The position numbers were made by a program, and so were the translations under genes. Of a DNA stretch of 64,000 bases, positions 20,760 through 31,730 are shown in pieces. The stretch spans positions 39,850,001-39,914,000 of the forward strand of contig NC_072806.1 in assembly GCF_028583425.1 (NCBI RefSeq), written 5' to 3'. This DNA comes from Eublepharis macularius. Taxonomy: Eukaryota > Chordata > Lepidosauria > Squamata > Eublepharidae. Below the pieces are notes generated by a model. It made no database searches. It was not told the DNA's origin and saw nothing but the letters and a program-made list of their open reading frames with translations. Positions within the stretch are counted from its first letter, which is position 1, and each line of letters starts with the position of its first letter.

Positions 20760-22260
20760 GCTCCCAAGGTGGAGAACATCACACATTAGAACATTTAAAA
20801 CAATATTTTAAATGCATGTATAATATTTAACAATACAGTAAAAACACAACCAGAAAGGAAGGGCCAGTAAGAGTTTACTGGGGGGACACCAAACAAAACA
20901 AGAAGTCTTCACCTGCTGGTGGAAGACATGACAGAGGGAGAGACAGGCATATCTCCCTGGGGAGGGAGTTCCAAAGTTTTGGTGCCTCAGCTGAGAAGGC
21001 CCTTTCTTGGGTTGCCGCCTGTCTAGTCTCAGATGATGGGGGCAACAAAGCAAGGCCTCCGAATATACTTGGCATGGATGGGCAGGTTAATGTGGGAGAA
21101 GGTATGTTGGTCCCAAGCGGTATAGGGCTGTAAAGGTCAGTACCAGTACTTTTAATTGAATCCAGATACAAATTGGGAGCCAGTGTAAATGGAACAAGAC
21201 TGGACTGATGTGGTTTCTGTGAGCCATTCCAGTCAACAATCTGGCTGCAGCATTCTGTAGCTTCTGGACAACTTTATGTAGAGCACATTTCAACAATCTA
21301 ATTTAGATGTTATCAGGGCTTGCAGCACAGCGGCAAAACCTTTTCCAGGTAGGTAGGGCAGCAGCTGTCTCACCACCTGGAGCTGGTGAAAGGTACCCAT
21401 CGTTACCGCTGCCACCTGTTTATTCAGCTGAAAGCCCATCCATATTCAGCAGCATGTCAAGTTACAAACTGCTCCTTTAGGAGGAGGCAACCCCATTCAG
21501 AACAGTAGATATCCCCATTCCTCAGTCAAACCTCCCCTGCCCTACCACTATCACCTCCGGTTCATGGAGATTAAGTTTCAGCTTGTTAGCTCTATCCAAA
21601 ACTGTGTCCGGGCACTTCTTCATAGTTTCCACAGACTCTCTGGGATCTGTAGGAGGTGCACATAGAGCTGAGTGTCATCCATGTATTGGTGGCAACTCAG
21701 CCCAGATCTCTGGATGACCTCTTTCAGTGGGTTTACATAGATCTTGAAAAGCATTGAGGACAAGATAGAACCTTGGAACACTGTAGGTCAGAGGCCAAGG
21801 GATAGAGTGGCAGTCCCCCAGCACCACTCTCCAAAACCTACCCTTGAAGTAGGACTGTAACCACCTCAAAGCAGTGCCTCTCAGTCCCAACCTAAAAAGA
21901 TGATCCAGAGGAATACCATAGCCAGTGGTATCAAAAGCTGTTGAGAGGCCCAGGAGAATTAACAGGTCACGCTCCTTGTCCATCTCCCAGCACAGGTCAT
22001 CCACTAGGGCGACCAAGGCTGTTTCAGACCCATGACCAGGCCTGAAACCAGATTGGAATGGATTCAAACAATCTGCTTCATTTAGGAATGCCTGAAGTTG
22101 GCCAGCAACTACTTGTTCAGTTGCCTTGCTCAAGAATAGGACATTTGAGAATGGACAATAGTTATTCATCTCTCCAGAGTAACTTCCTGTAGGAGTGGAT
22201 AAACCACTGCCTTCTTCAAGTCAGGGACAGCCACCCCTTCTCTGAGAAGGTCATTTACTT
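20760..22260 (-). mobile_element. L2-like LINE, 3' half, truncated and decayed
   Basis: The minus strand encodes RT fragments: NYCPFSNVLFLSKATEQVV, QLQAFLNEAD, LNPFQSGFRPGHGSETALV (RT palm), a decayed LLILLGLSTAFDT block, then downstream VVQKLQNAAARLLTG, HWLPI, and the C-terminal AFSAEAPKLWNSLPREI. These motifs fit the L2/CR1 group. Frames change several times between blocks. The 3' tail lies near 20760 and the 5' end is truncated near 22260. Assignment to L2 rather than a CR1 relative is moderately sure. Confidence 0.82.
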
Positions 22261-23035
22261 ACACATTGCTGTAAATGCTGTCTGTTTTCTAAAGTATGAA
22301 AAAACTGGCAGTGGGTTTCCTGTGCATTTCAGGATTGTGACTGCAGAATGCTTTTTCCAATGCTGGGCTTGCTGTTAATAGTCCAGGCACAAGACCGTCA
22401 TTTGGACAGTTTAATGAGTTATTTTTTAAAAAAAAAAAAGTCAGTAACAGGTGTTACAAAATGTGCTAGATTGCGGGCTAGATTGTTAGCTTGTTAATGT
22501 TTAAATAAACACTTATTTTATTATATGTACATCAAAGGGCTATTTTTAAAGCAGATACTCTACTCTTTGAAATATTTTTCTTCCAAAATGATGTGCTGCC
22601 ACAGCACCTCTCAAATTTGTGTAGTTTAACAATGCATCTAGTTTTAATCTCAAGCCTGTATGTTGCCCACTCTGTAAATTAAACTAACTTGATGAATGTA
22701 GCTTGTCTTTTTTTGGATGGAAGTATTGCCATTCTAAGGTTTACTCTCAAGTAACATAGGCCAGATTCGAGTCCAGTAACACCTTAGAGACTAACTCTCT
22801 AAAGTGGTCTCTGAGGTGTTATTAGAGCTGAATCTTGCCCTAAGAATTATGAAAACCTAAAAAGAAAAAGGCCTTCTTTAAAGTTGGGAATGTTAACTCT
22901 CAGTATAGCTCTTCTTCCCAAAATACTATACACTATCTTAATTGCTAAGTGTATTTGTAATCATTGCTCTGCCTATACAAGCTATCAAAAGTAATGCTCT
23001 AGAATGACTGATTTTTACAGGTCTCAGTGCATAAT
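22261..23035. other. Intron 1, no gene; tiny palindrome
   Basis: At 22765-22850 a short inverted repeat (GAGTCCAGTAACACCTTAG and a partner GAGGTGTTATTAGAGC) looks like a decayed relative of family A. A short poly-A lies near 22430. Confidence 0.4.
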
Positions 23036-23050
23036 CAGGTCATCTCACCA

Positions 23051-23146
23051 GGAGCCGAACTAAATGTGACGAGTTACTAGAGTTCTACACATGTCTGCTT
23101 AGCTCAAAGTTTGATGGGAAGTATAGGTCCTTGCAGCTTTAAGTTT
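23051..23146. repeat. Left outer inverted repeat of the DIRS complex
   Basis: About 95 bp from GGAGCCGAACTAAATG to CCTTGCAGCTTTAAG. It matches the reverse complement of 30803-30909 with a few differences. The block AGGTCATCTCAC lies just outside (23037-23048) and recurs outside the right arm. Confidence 0.75.
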
Positions 23147-23967
23147 AAGCTTTACAGAGCGGCAGGGAGGGGAGTGCAGGCATGGGGCTGTTGCCGGGCA
23201 CCCCTCTTCCCCTCCGCTGTGTGTGTGGGGGAGTTTCAGGGCCCCTCTCTCCCCCCCCCTTCCCCACACAGCAGACGGTGTCTGGCTGCTGCTAGCTTCT
23301 AGCGGGGCTTCAGGCGGGACCGGGCGAAGAGGTCAGCAGACAGGGCGCCTGGAGTGTCACTGCATCTTCTCCCTCTGAGGCGGGGGACATCTTGGGTGAT
23401 TCCCTTTGCCCAATCAGGGAGGCAGGAAGTCAAGTTTCTTCCTCTTTCATGTTGGCGGTGGGAACACCCTCTCCCTTAGTTCTTTCCTGCCTCCAGGGAG
23501 AGCAGTAGCTCTGGCAGATCTCTCTGCCATTTCTCTTCACTACTTTCATTTTCACTTTTCGTTTTACTCAGCCTTCCTCTCTCCGCTATTTGCTTCTTCA
23601 TTATACAGTCGCTGCTTCTTTGCTTTTCTTATTCTGTTCTTGCCTCTGCTGAGCTACACAATCAACAAGATCTACAAGCTATGGAGCTAATAGACTCCAA
23701 TGGGAGTTTTATGAACGGTGAGGAGGGGAGCCTAATTACAGCGGCGTTAACAGCAGGAGATGCCAAGCCACCTGGTACCGTCCTGCTTGCACAGCAGGAA
23801 TGGAATCCCAGCACCTTTCCGGCCTCAGAGCCATGTACACTTTCCAAACGTAAGAAAAAGCAATCTGGCTCCAAATCAACAGCACAATCCTGCCTGTAGG
23901 CAGAGAAGAGCGCGGAGGTGACGGCAAACAAAAAGGTGGGAAATGGCAGCGGAGCCCGCCTGAATAC

Positions 23968-25380
23968 GTGCCTGCCATCCTCCCGGCGGGAGGATCCGCA
24001 CCGGGCCCTTCCAGGGCAAATTGGACCCTGCAGACCGCCATTTTGGACTCAATGTCGGACGGTAACGTACCTGACAGGGCTACCCTTCCCTTCCAACCAG
24101 ACTTCATGACCCTCTTGAGGCAGACTATGAGGGAGGAATTCTTAAGGTTGTGCCAGTCTCAACCCAGGTCAGCAAGCGAGGCAAGTTCTCCCCCCCTCTT
24201 CCCCCAAACAATGTTGCATCACCAATATGTGGCCTACTAAAGCGGCACAAAAATCAGCCCCCAGTGGCACCAGGGACAGGACTGAGACTTGGGGGGGGGG
24301 ATCTTCCTCTGATAGCAAGTATAGGGAAGATGGGGGGTTTCTTTCTGAAGAGGAGATTGTTAGCATGCCAGATCAGCCAGACAGGTTGTTCAAGGCTGAC
24401 GATTACCAGTTGCTGCTGTCTAAATCTCTAACTGCCCTAGACCTCCAAGAAGCCCCCTCCTGGGGAAGGGGAGGATTCTAAGCAGGGCAAGACCTCTAGA
24501 CCTAAAGGCTGTAAAGAATTTTCCCCTAGAGCTGACAATGCAGAAAAGGTTTTCCCTTTTCCTGAGTATTTCGAGAGGCAGTTGAAGGCCGAGTGGGTGG
24601 CCCCAGCAACTAGCAAATCTTATCCGACTGCAGTTAAAAAATTGTATGCTTTACCTACATATGCTATTGAGTTATTGCAGATTCCCCGCATTGATGCACT
24701 AGTTGCTGCCCTTCAGTTGCTGGCTCTCCTAGCTGAGGATGGCCAGGGCTCCATCAAAGACAACATGGACAGGAAAGCTGAAGCAGCCCTCAGGAGGGCT
24801 CACGAGGCCTTGGCTATGGCCATAAGAGTCTCGTCCATTGCTTCGATCGTAACCAGAACATCAGTAGTCTGGGTTTGCAAACTGATTCAGCTGATTTCAG
24901 GGAATCATAGATGTCTCCTGGAAGGAGCAAATAGGATTTTAAAGGCTAACACCTTCGCAGCTGATGCCACCCTAGACTTTCTGACCTTTTCATCTTGAGC
25001 CATAGCTTCTTAAGCGGTCGTGAGGAGGTTCCTTTGGTTGAGAGCTTGGCCAGCAGACCTTCGCTCCAAATTCATACTCATGGCCTACCCATTCCAGGGT
25101 GACAAGTTCTTTGGAGATTCTCTGGAAAAAGTCCTGGTGGAAATGCAAGATAAGAAGAAAGCCTTACCCAAGTCGCTTAGGAGTCTTGATAGGCGTATGT
25201 CCAACTTCCAGTCCTTTTGTACCCATCACTCCTTGGCAAGAGTTCGACAGGACACCAGACGATCCTCTTGGAACAACAAGCCAAACTTCAAACGAACCTC
25301 CTTTGGAGCCAGGTCCACCTGGTTCAATCAATCTAGTGGTGATAGACAGGAGTTTGAAGCCAAAGCCCCAAAATCCTGAC
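23968..25380 (+). pseudogene. DIRS Gag-like region
   Basis: Frames here encode a protein with no strong catalytic motif: an N-terminal part (MTLLRQTMREEFLRLCQ), an acidic/serine-rich middle, a helical domain (RIDALVAALQLLALLAEDG, then KAEAALRRAHEALAMAIRV) and a basic tail (PNFKRTSFG). Position before RT and composition fit the first ORF of DIRS elements. Function is inferred from position only. Confidence 0.65.
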
Positions 25381-26659
25381 TCCGATTGGGGCCCGGTGGG
25401 AGGGAGGCTACTTCAGATTCATCATACCTGGGTGGAGTCAAAGGCAGACACATGGACTTTAGAAGTAGTTTCCAAAGGATACTTGATAGATTTTGAATCC
25501 TACCCACTGGGTCGTTTCATAAAATTCCCGCTTTGCAAGGACCCCCAGAGAAGACTCATCACCTTAAAAGCCATAAGCCACCTCCTAAACATCGAGGCAA
25601 TAGAATTTCCTCCTCCGGAGGGAAGGAGCGGTGTGTATTCAGTATTCTTCACAGTTCCAAAAAAAACCCCGGGGACTGACGAGCAATCTTGGACTTAAAA
25701 TTTGTAAATCGTTTCATAAAGACAAGACATTTGTGCATGGAGACTCTTAAGATCAATTGCTGAGGCCTTACGATCCGGAGAGTTCCTTACATCCATAGAC
25801 CTCTCGAAGGCGTATCTCCATGTGCTGATGCACCCTGCTCACTGCCAATTCCTGAGGTTCTGCGTGGGTGGTCATCACTTCCAGTTCAGAGCACTTCCCT
25901 TCAGCCTGGCAACTGCTCCCAGGGTCTTTTCCAAGGTCCTCATCAATCCCATTATGCATCTAAGGGAGAAAGGTCTCCATGTCCACCCATATTTAGATGA
26001 CATTCTAATCAGAGCGCATTCCAAGATGAGATCTCCAGGTCACTGCAGAGACAATCGAGTACCTACAGAGCCATGGCTTCTTGATAAACCCAAGCAAATG
26101 CTCCCTCGCTCCTTCACAGAAGCTGTTTCATCTTGGTTTGACGATCAACACCAAGGAAGGAAAATTCTTCCTCCCTCATGAGAAAATTCAAAAGACCAAG
26201 CAACTCGTCAGCACTGTGCTTCAAAATGGGTCTTCCTCCCTCTTGACACTTTCCAAGCTGATGGGGGACACTAGTCGCCAGTTGCGAGGCTTTATACTGG
26301 GGTCGACTTCTCCTTTCCTTTCTTCATTCTTTCCAAGCCCAGATCATCGCCAAATCGAACAGAACAGTCAGGTTTCCATGGAAAGCCTCAGATGGTGGAC
26401 AAAAGACACCAACTTACGTCAGGGGAAAGCCTTCCTCTCTCTGCAATGGATACATCTGTTTACAGATGCCAGCCTTTCGGGCTGGGGGGTGACGCTGCAA
26501 GGATGACTGGTTCAAGGTGTCTGGTTGAAGGAGGAATCCCGTCTTCCCATCAACCTTCTAGAGATACGGGCGATCCATCTGGCCCTCTTGCATTTCGACC
26601 AGGCTGTAGTTGGCAGGGACATCTTGATACAGACAGACAATACATCGGCCAAGACATGT

Positions 26660-28265
26660 ATCATAGAATCATAGAGTTGGAAGGGGACATACAGACCATC
26701 TAGTCCAACCCCCTGCCCAGTGCAGGATCAGCCTAAAGCATCTCTGACAAATATTCATCCAGCCTCTTCTTGAAAACTGCCAGTGAAGGGGAGCTCACCA
26801 CCTCCCTAGGCAGCTGATTCCACTTTTGAATGACTCTGACTGTGAAAAAGTTCTTCCTAATATCCAGCCGGTACCTTTGTGCATGTAATTTAAGCCCATT
26901 GTTTCAGGTCCTACCCTCTGCTGCCAACTGGAACAGCTCCTTGCCCACCTCCAAATGACAGCTTTTCAAATATTTAAAGAGCAATCATGTCCCCCCTCAA
27001 CCTCCTCTTCTCCAAACTAAACATTCTCAAGGCCCTCAGCCTTTCCTCATAGGGCTCAGTCTCCAGACCCCTGATCATCCTTGTCACTCTCCCCTGCACC
27101 CTCTCGATTTTGTCCACATCCTTTTTGAAGTGGGGCCTCCAAAACTGCACACAATACTCCAGGTGCGGCCTGATCAAGGCAGTATAGAGAGGGGCTATGA
27201 CCTCCTGCGATTTCGACGCTATGGCCCCTTTGATACAACCCAGGATTGAATTAGCCTTTTTTGCCACACATCACACTGACTGCTCGTATTTAGTTTACAG
27301 TCCACTCTTACCCCAAGATCTCTTTCACATATACTAATGCCTAGAAGTGTGTCCCTCATCCAGTTTTTGTGGCCCAGATTTAATATTGTGCACTTGTCTT
27401 TGTTGAATTGCATCCTATTCACAGTTGCCCACTTCTCCAGAGTATTCAGGTCTTGTTCAGTTTTAATTCTATCTTTTTTGGTGTTTGCTGCTCCTCCCAG
27501 TTTGGTGTCACCAGCAGATTTAATGAGCAGCCCTTCCATTCCTTCATCCAAATCATTGATAAAAATATTGAAAAGTACCAGGCCCCAAACTGAGCCCTGT
27601 GGCACCCCACTGGACACCTCCCTCCAATCTGATGAAACGCCGTTGACCACCACTCTTTGAGTACAGTCCTCTAACCAGTTCCCTATCCACCGAACTGTCC
27701 CATAGTCCAGTCCACAGTCTTCCAGTTTGCCCATCAGAATGTCATGGGGGACCTTATCAAAAGCTTTACTGAAATCCAGATAAATGACGTCAACTGAGTT
27801 CCCTCGATCCAGTAAGCTGGTCTCGATCAAAGAACGAAACCAGGTTGGTCTGGCAAGATCTGTTAGGGACAAAACCATGCTGACTTACCTGGATCACTGA
27901 GCGATCCTTCAGGTGCTTACAGATTGATCCCTTTAAAATCTGTTCTAATATCTTCCCAGCCACAGAAGTCAGACTGACCGGCCTGTAGTTTCCCAGGTCA
28001 TCCTTCTTCCCTTTCTTAAAGATTGGGATAACAGTAGCTTTTCTCCAATCTTGTGGCACATCCCCAGTCCTCCAGGAGGCCTTGAAGATGATGGACAGGG
28101 GTTCTGCAAGTTCTCTAGAAAGTTCTTTCAGCACTCTTGGATGCAGCCCATCCGGCCCAGGGGATTTGTATTCATCTAGTGAAGCCAGATGCCTCTCCAC
28201 AACCTCTCTGTCAATGTCAACTAGCCCCTCAGGTGTATCAACAAGCCCCTCAGTTGTATCAACAA
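26660..28265 (-). mobile_element. CR1 LINE, 5'-truncated, inserted in the DIRS element
   Basis: The minus strand encodes the CR1 ORF2 C-terminal half: SPGPDGLHPRVLKEL, NYRPVSLTSVAGKILEQI, FLIETSLLDRGNSVDVIYLD (RT palm Asp), FDKVPHDILMGKLEDCGL, SGVPQGSVWGLVLFNIFIND, then [19 protein letters not shown] and [18 protein letters not shown]. The 3' end shows the CR1 terminal repeat (ATAGAATCATAGAGTTGG on the + strand from about 26660). A short GTATCA occurs at both junctions. A few frame changes are present; otherwise this is a fairly well preserved copy of about 1.6 kb. Confidence 0.92.
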
Positions 28266-28321
28266 GCAAGGGGGCACTTGCTCATCCAGACTTTACAAGG
28301 AGGTAGTCAAGATCCTGTCCT
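28134..28321 (+). repeat. Direct duplication, copy 1 (CR1 5' junction plus DIRS flank)
   Basis: This segment spans the 5' junction of the CR1 insertion and about 60 bp of DIRS sequence. It recurs in the same orientation at 28718-28893 with about 8 percent differences. Copy 1 contains an extra short tandem (CCCCTCAGTTGTATCAACAA) absent from copy 2. Confidence 0.85.
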
Positions 28322-28717
28322 GGACAGAGGGCTGACTGAGATCCATTCAGGCAGAGCATATCAAGGGGATCGACAGTGTGCAAGCAGACTGGCTGAGCCG
28401 CAAATCATTGTAACCGGAGGAATGGTCCTTCAAAGCGGAAGTGTTTCTACAGGTCTTCTGAGGAGAATCACTGAGCAGACAGAGGAGGTGATACTGGTCG
28501 CTCCATGGTGGCCCATGAGACCGTGGTTCTCTACAGTTCTGGCGCTGGCAACATCCCACCCGTTCACACTGCCCTCCATCCCAGACCTGCTACATCAGGG
28601 TCCAATTTGGCATCCACATCTCGAGTTGATGTGTTTGACCATGTGGAAATTGAAAGGTCCTCACTGACTGACCTAGGCTACCTTCCACAAGTGGTCCACA
28701 CCATGTTGGCATCCAGG

Positions 28718-28893
28718 CACTCTTGGGTGCACCCCATCCAGCCCAAGGGGATTTGTATTCATCTAGTGCAGCCAGATGCCTCTCCACAACTTCTCTGTCA
28801 ATGTCAACTAGCCCCTCAGGTGTATCAGCAAGCAAGGGGGCACTTGTTCATCCAGACTTTACAAGGAGGTAGTCAAGATCCTGTCCTGGGCAG
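28718..28893 (+). repeat. Direct duplication, copy 2
   Basis: Begins GCACTCTTGGGTGCACC and ends near GTCCTGGGCAGATC. It carries about 120 bp of CR1 sequence followed by DIRS sequence, about 400 bp downstream of copy 1 and separated from the main CR1 body. Confidence 0.85.
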
Positions 28894-28894
28894 A

Positions 28895-29885
28895 TCAAAA
28901 TATACAATACCGCTTGGAAGGCCTTCGTTTGATGGGCCAGGAGGAAGAAGGTGAACCATCTGCAGCCTCCGCTGTCAGCCATCCTCCATTTCTTACAAGA
29001 GGGCCTAGACTCCGGGCTCAAACCAGCCACTCTACGAAAACAGGTAGCAGCATTGGCTTCTGTCATCTCTCCGTTTGAGGGTTTCACTTTATCCACACAT
29101 CCCCACATTCAACGCTTTCTCAAGGGCGCTACTTCACTAAGTCCACCTGTGGTTCATCTTTTTCCCTCTTGGAGACTACATGTAGTCCTGTCAGCCTTGA
29201 CTAGGGCTCCCTTTGAACCAATTGGGTCCATTCTGCTGAAGTGGCTAAGTTGGAAGGCTATTTTTCTGGTTGCCATCACATCAGGCAGGAGAATATCAGA
29301 ACTCGGGCTTTATATATAAAGCCGGACTTGTGCGTCTTTCACAGAGACAAAATAATCCTACGTACTGACCTGACATTCATTCCCAAAGCAAGTTCAAGAT
29401 TTCATAGGGCTCAAGAAATGTGTTTACCATCTTTCTGTCCTAGTCCAACTCATCCTAAAGAGAGGGAGTGGCACAACCTTGATGTATGGAGAACTCTCAA
29501 AGCATACCTGACTAGGACAGAACCGATTAGGAAGTTGGACTCTCTTTTCATACATGTCGCTACCCCCAATCTCGGAAAAAAGATGCCAACAACTGCAATT
29601 GGGAGGAACATCCGAGTGTGCATAGCGGAAGCGTACAGAGCGAACAATAGAGAAATCCCCCAAGGGATCACTGCACATTCTATGAGGAGCGCAGCCACTA
29701 ACACAGCCCTCTTCAATAATGTGTCACTGGAGGAAGTGTGTAAAGCAGCCACGTGGTCTTCCGTGTCTTCCTTGGTGAGACATTACAGACTGAATCTGTA
29801 TGACTCCGCAGATGCCGCATTTGGGAGAATAGTGTTGCAACACGTATTACAGGATGAGGAATCTCTCCCACCCTCTAGAGATTAA
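28895..29885 (+). pseudogene. DIRS tyrosine recombinase region
   Basis: The N-terminal arm-binding part (HFLQEGLDSGLKPATLRKQV, LASVISPFEGFTLSTHPHI) is followed by the catalytic domain: WKAIFLVAITSGRRISELGL (first catalytic Arg), PQGITAHSMRSAATNTAL (the H-x-x-R pair as HSMR), and EEVCKAATWSSVSSLVRHYRL (H/W region and catalytic Tyr in HYRL). In living relatives this enzyme integrates circular element DNA without a target duplication. It is part of a broken element. Confidence 0.88.
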
Positions 29886-29942
29886 CGGCTTTGGGAGCAC
29901 CCAAGATATCCTCCGCCTCAGAGGGAGAATGGACCTTTGGAT

Positions 29943-30358
29943 GAACAGAGAATGAACAGAGCATGGGCTCCAGTTCTGAAAAACACCAGGCCAACAAAAC
30001 ACTCCACACCCGACAATAGCCCTGCAGAGAAGATTAGCACATCAAGCACCAATCCATATGCAAAAGAACCTCCTCAGGATACAGTGAAGCCTCCCGCCAT
30101 TAGCATTCCACACCCTGGGAAACTCTTACAGAATGACTCAGCTCAACCCCACCCCTCCTGAGTAGATACAAATGACCTACATCTTTTCCACACTGTGACA
30201 CTGAGAGATCTCTGTCTTTTGGTGCTACACCTCTGAAGATGCCAGCCACAGCTGCTGGCGAAACGTCAGGAACTACAATGCCAAGACCACGGCAATACAG
30301 CCCGGAAAACCCCCAACAACCATCGTTCTCCGGCCGTGAAAGCCTTCGACAATACATC
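29943..30358 (+). mobile_element. Family B element, longest copy (416 bp)
   Basis: Bounded by a perfect 11-bp target duplication GACCTTTGGAT (29932-29942 and 30359-30369). No long coding frame. It ends with the block shared by all family B copies: CGGCAATACAGCCCGGAAAA, CAACAACCATCGTTCTCC, then GAAAGCCTTCGACAATACAT. A hammerhead-like fold lies at 30229-30271. Retroposition is shown by the target duplication and 5' variability among copies. A PLE-derived or PLE-mobilised origin is my inference, from the tail and ribozyme-like fold. Confidence 0.8.
30229..30271 (+). ncRNA. Hammerhead-ribozyme-like motif in family B
   Basis: In order: CCT (stem I), CTGAAGA core (30233-30239), one extra T, stem II GCCAGC paired with GCTGGC around a 7-nt loop, GAA, ACGT (self-complementary, stem III), C at the cleavage position, and AGG completing stem I. 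All invariant core bases are present apart from the extra base after the core. Short self-complementary stem III suits the dimeric hammerheads described for Penelope-like elements and retrozymes. The same motif recurs at 43648-43689, and at 60496-60535 and 60561-60602 in both arms of the 60443 palindrome. Confidence 0.6.
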
Positions 30359-30642
30359 GACCTTTGGATACTTACTGAGAAGGGTCCTTCTCTGAGAAGC
30401 GGAGGACATCTTGCCCCTCCCAGGTTTCCTCATCCTCACCTGTCTTTATCCCTCTTCTTTGTTTACATCTTGTGTTGCAACCTCCTTCTTCTTTCTATGC
30501 TCTATATTCCTGTAACTATTTTCCAGGTTTGACTCTGATGAAGAGCTCTTTCCACCTATGAGTATAAACAACATAGAAGGAAGAAAATTACTGCTATCGG
30601 GAGTCACCTGAACTGAGGGAGAGGGTGTTCCCACAGTGTTTT

Positions 30643-30802
30643 GTTGTGGGGATAATAATGACATATGGTTGTTGGGGGTTCTCCGGCCGTGAAAGCCTTC
30701 GACAATACATCAATAATGACATAGTTTGTAAACCACTCTGAGTGGACATTAAGTTGTCCTGAAGGGTGGTATATAAATTGAATGTTGTTGTTGTTGTTGT
30801 TG
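30643..30802 (+). mobile_element. Sauria-type SINE, 3' tail only, interrupted
   Basis: GTGGGGATAATAATG, then GTAAACCACTCTGAGTGG, GAAGGGTGGTATATAAATTG and a (GTT)n end: the 3' part of the SINE described at 16603. It is 5'-truncated and interrupted by a 46-bp family B insertion (30666-30711). Confidence 0.75.
30666..30711 (+). mobile_element. Family B micro-insertion (46 bp) with inverted start
   Basis: A perfect 12-bp target duplication AATAATGACATA (30654-30665 and 30712-30723). The first ~15 bases (TGGTTGTTGGGGG) are the inverse of the internal family B block CCCCCAACAACCA; the rest (CTCCGGCCGTGAAAGCC, then TTCGACAATACATC) is the normal 3' end. Confidence 0.8.
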
Positions 30803-30909
30803 TTAATCTTAAAGCTGCAAGGACTTACACTTCCTATAACTTCCATCAAACCTTGAGCTAAGCAGTCATGTGTAGAACTCTAGTAACTCGTCACGTTTAG
30901 TTTGGCTCC
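30803..30909. repeat. Right outer inverted repeat of the DIRS complex
   Basis: Reverse complement of 23051-23146 (for example CTAGTAACTCGTCACG and TTTAGTTTGGCTCC). It is followed by AGGTCATCTCAC at 30910-30921, the same 12 bases that precede the left arm. Confidence 0.75.
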
Positions 30910-30924
30910 AGGTCATCTCACTTG

Positions 30925-31312
30925 GGAACTTTCTCCTTCCCAAGCACTGTCCATTACATTTCTCATAAAAAGACTATATAATTTTGAACTACTCTTACTG
31001 AATTGTCCATATATCTGTCCTGAATCCAGCAAGATCTTGATCCTGTAACTTAAACTTATCACTGCCTAGAACCATCATTCTTGAACTACTGTACTTGTAA
31101 TTTCTCTAGTAGTTGAAAGTCAGTCATTCCTGTGAGCCTTGAAATTGGACAAGATGAGATGCTGTTAGAATGGTGGTTGTAGGTCTACTGTTCTGGTTTG
31201 ATAGTAGCAAAATGGTATGGGAATTGGTCATCCCTTCATTCCTTTTGGCCACTGCCCAGACATAATAGACCAAAGAACTGCATGCAGCATCTTTAGTTCA
31301 TGTTCAGTAATT

Positions 31313-31352
<40 letters not shown>

Positions 31353-31730
31353 GATATGAAATGGATTTTTTTCTGCAGAAGCAACATTCTTCACATTTGG
31401 GGGGGGCCTCTAATTGCTTCAGTCTATACTGATTTCATCAATAGTTCTTGATTTTGAGCTCCTAAATTTTCTTGGCATCCAGATATTGGCCTTTTTTTGT
31501 AAGCTGTGCCTTGATAGCCTAACACATGTCCTTAAAGCAGATAACTTCCAACAAAATAACTTGCTGCTCAGATAATTTATTGCTCAAATCCTAATAACCA
31601 GCCAATAAGAAAAACAAGCTAGTTGTGGACAAAAATATTGTGGATCAATGAGTTCAATGGCTGCTGCATTTTTACTGATGCTTCTGTTGTAAGACTCTGT
31701 GCTCCATTGCTGCCAAATGAGATTTAAAAT
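30925..31730. other. Intron 1, no gene; GA microsatellite
   Basis: A (GA)n run at about 31313-31346. Otherwise no recognised element. Confidence 0.5.

Larger units (their letters stand above)
25381..28715 (+). pseudogene. DIRS reverse transcriptase and RNase H region
   Basis: RT begins near 25600 (SGVYSVFFTVPKK), with fingers and palm blocks around 25690-26030: LKFVNRF, SGEFLTSIDLSKAYLHV, QFLRFCVGGHHFQFRALPF, HVHPYLDDILI with the YLDD catalytic box. RNase H-like sequence (WIHLFTDASLSGWGV) lies near 26445-26490, and its C-terminal part resumes after the CR1 insertion near 28265-28400. This RT type is characteristic of DIRS. The region is fragmented. Confidence 0.85.
23405..30640 (+). mobile_element. 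DIRS-type tyrosine-recombinase retrotransposon, nested and broken
   Basis: A fossil DIRS element in + orientation: Gag-like region, reverse transcriptase with RNase H, then a tyrosine recombinase. Its ends are inverted: GGGAACACCCTCTCCCT near 23459-23475 has its complement near 30619-30635, and the matching extends to about 50 bp with gaps. A block near 30380-30420 (GCGGAGGACATCTTG) repeats, in direct orientation, the left-end block near 23380 (GCGGGGGACATCTTG), as expected of the internal complementary region. A CR1 LINE (26660-28265) and a family B element (29943-30358) are inserted in it. It carries more than five breaks and is clearly dead. Confidence 0.85.
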
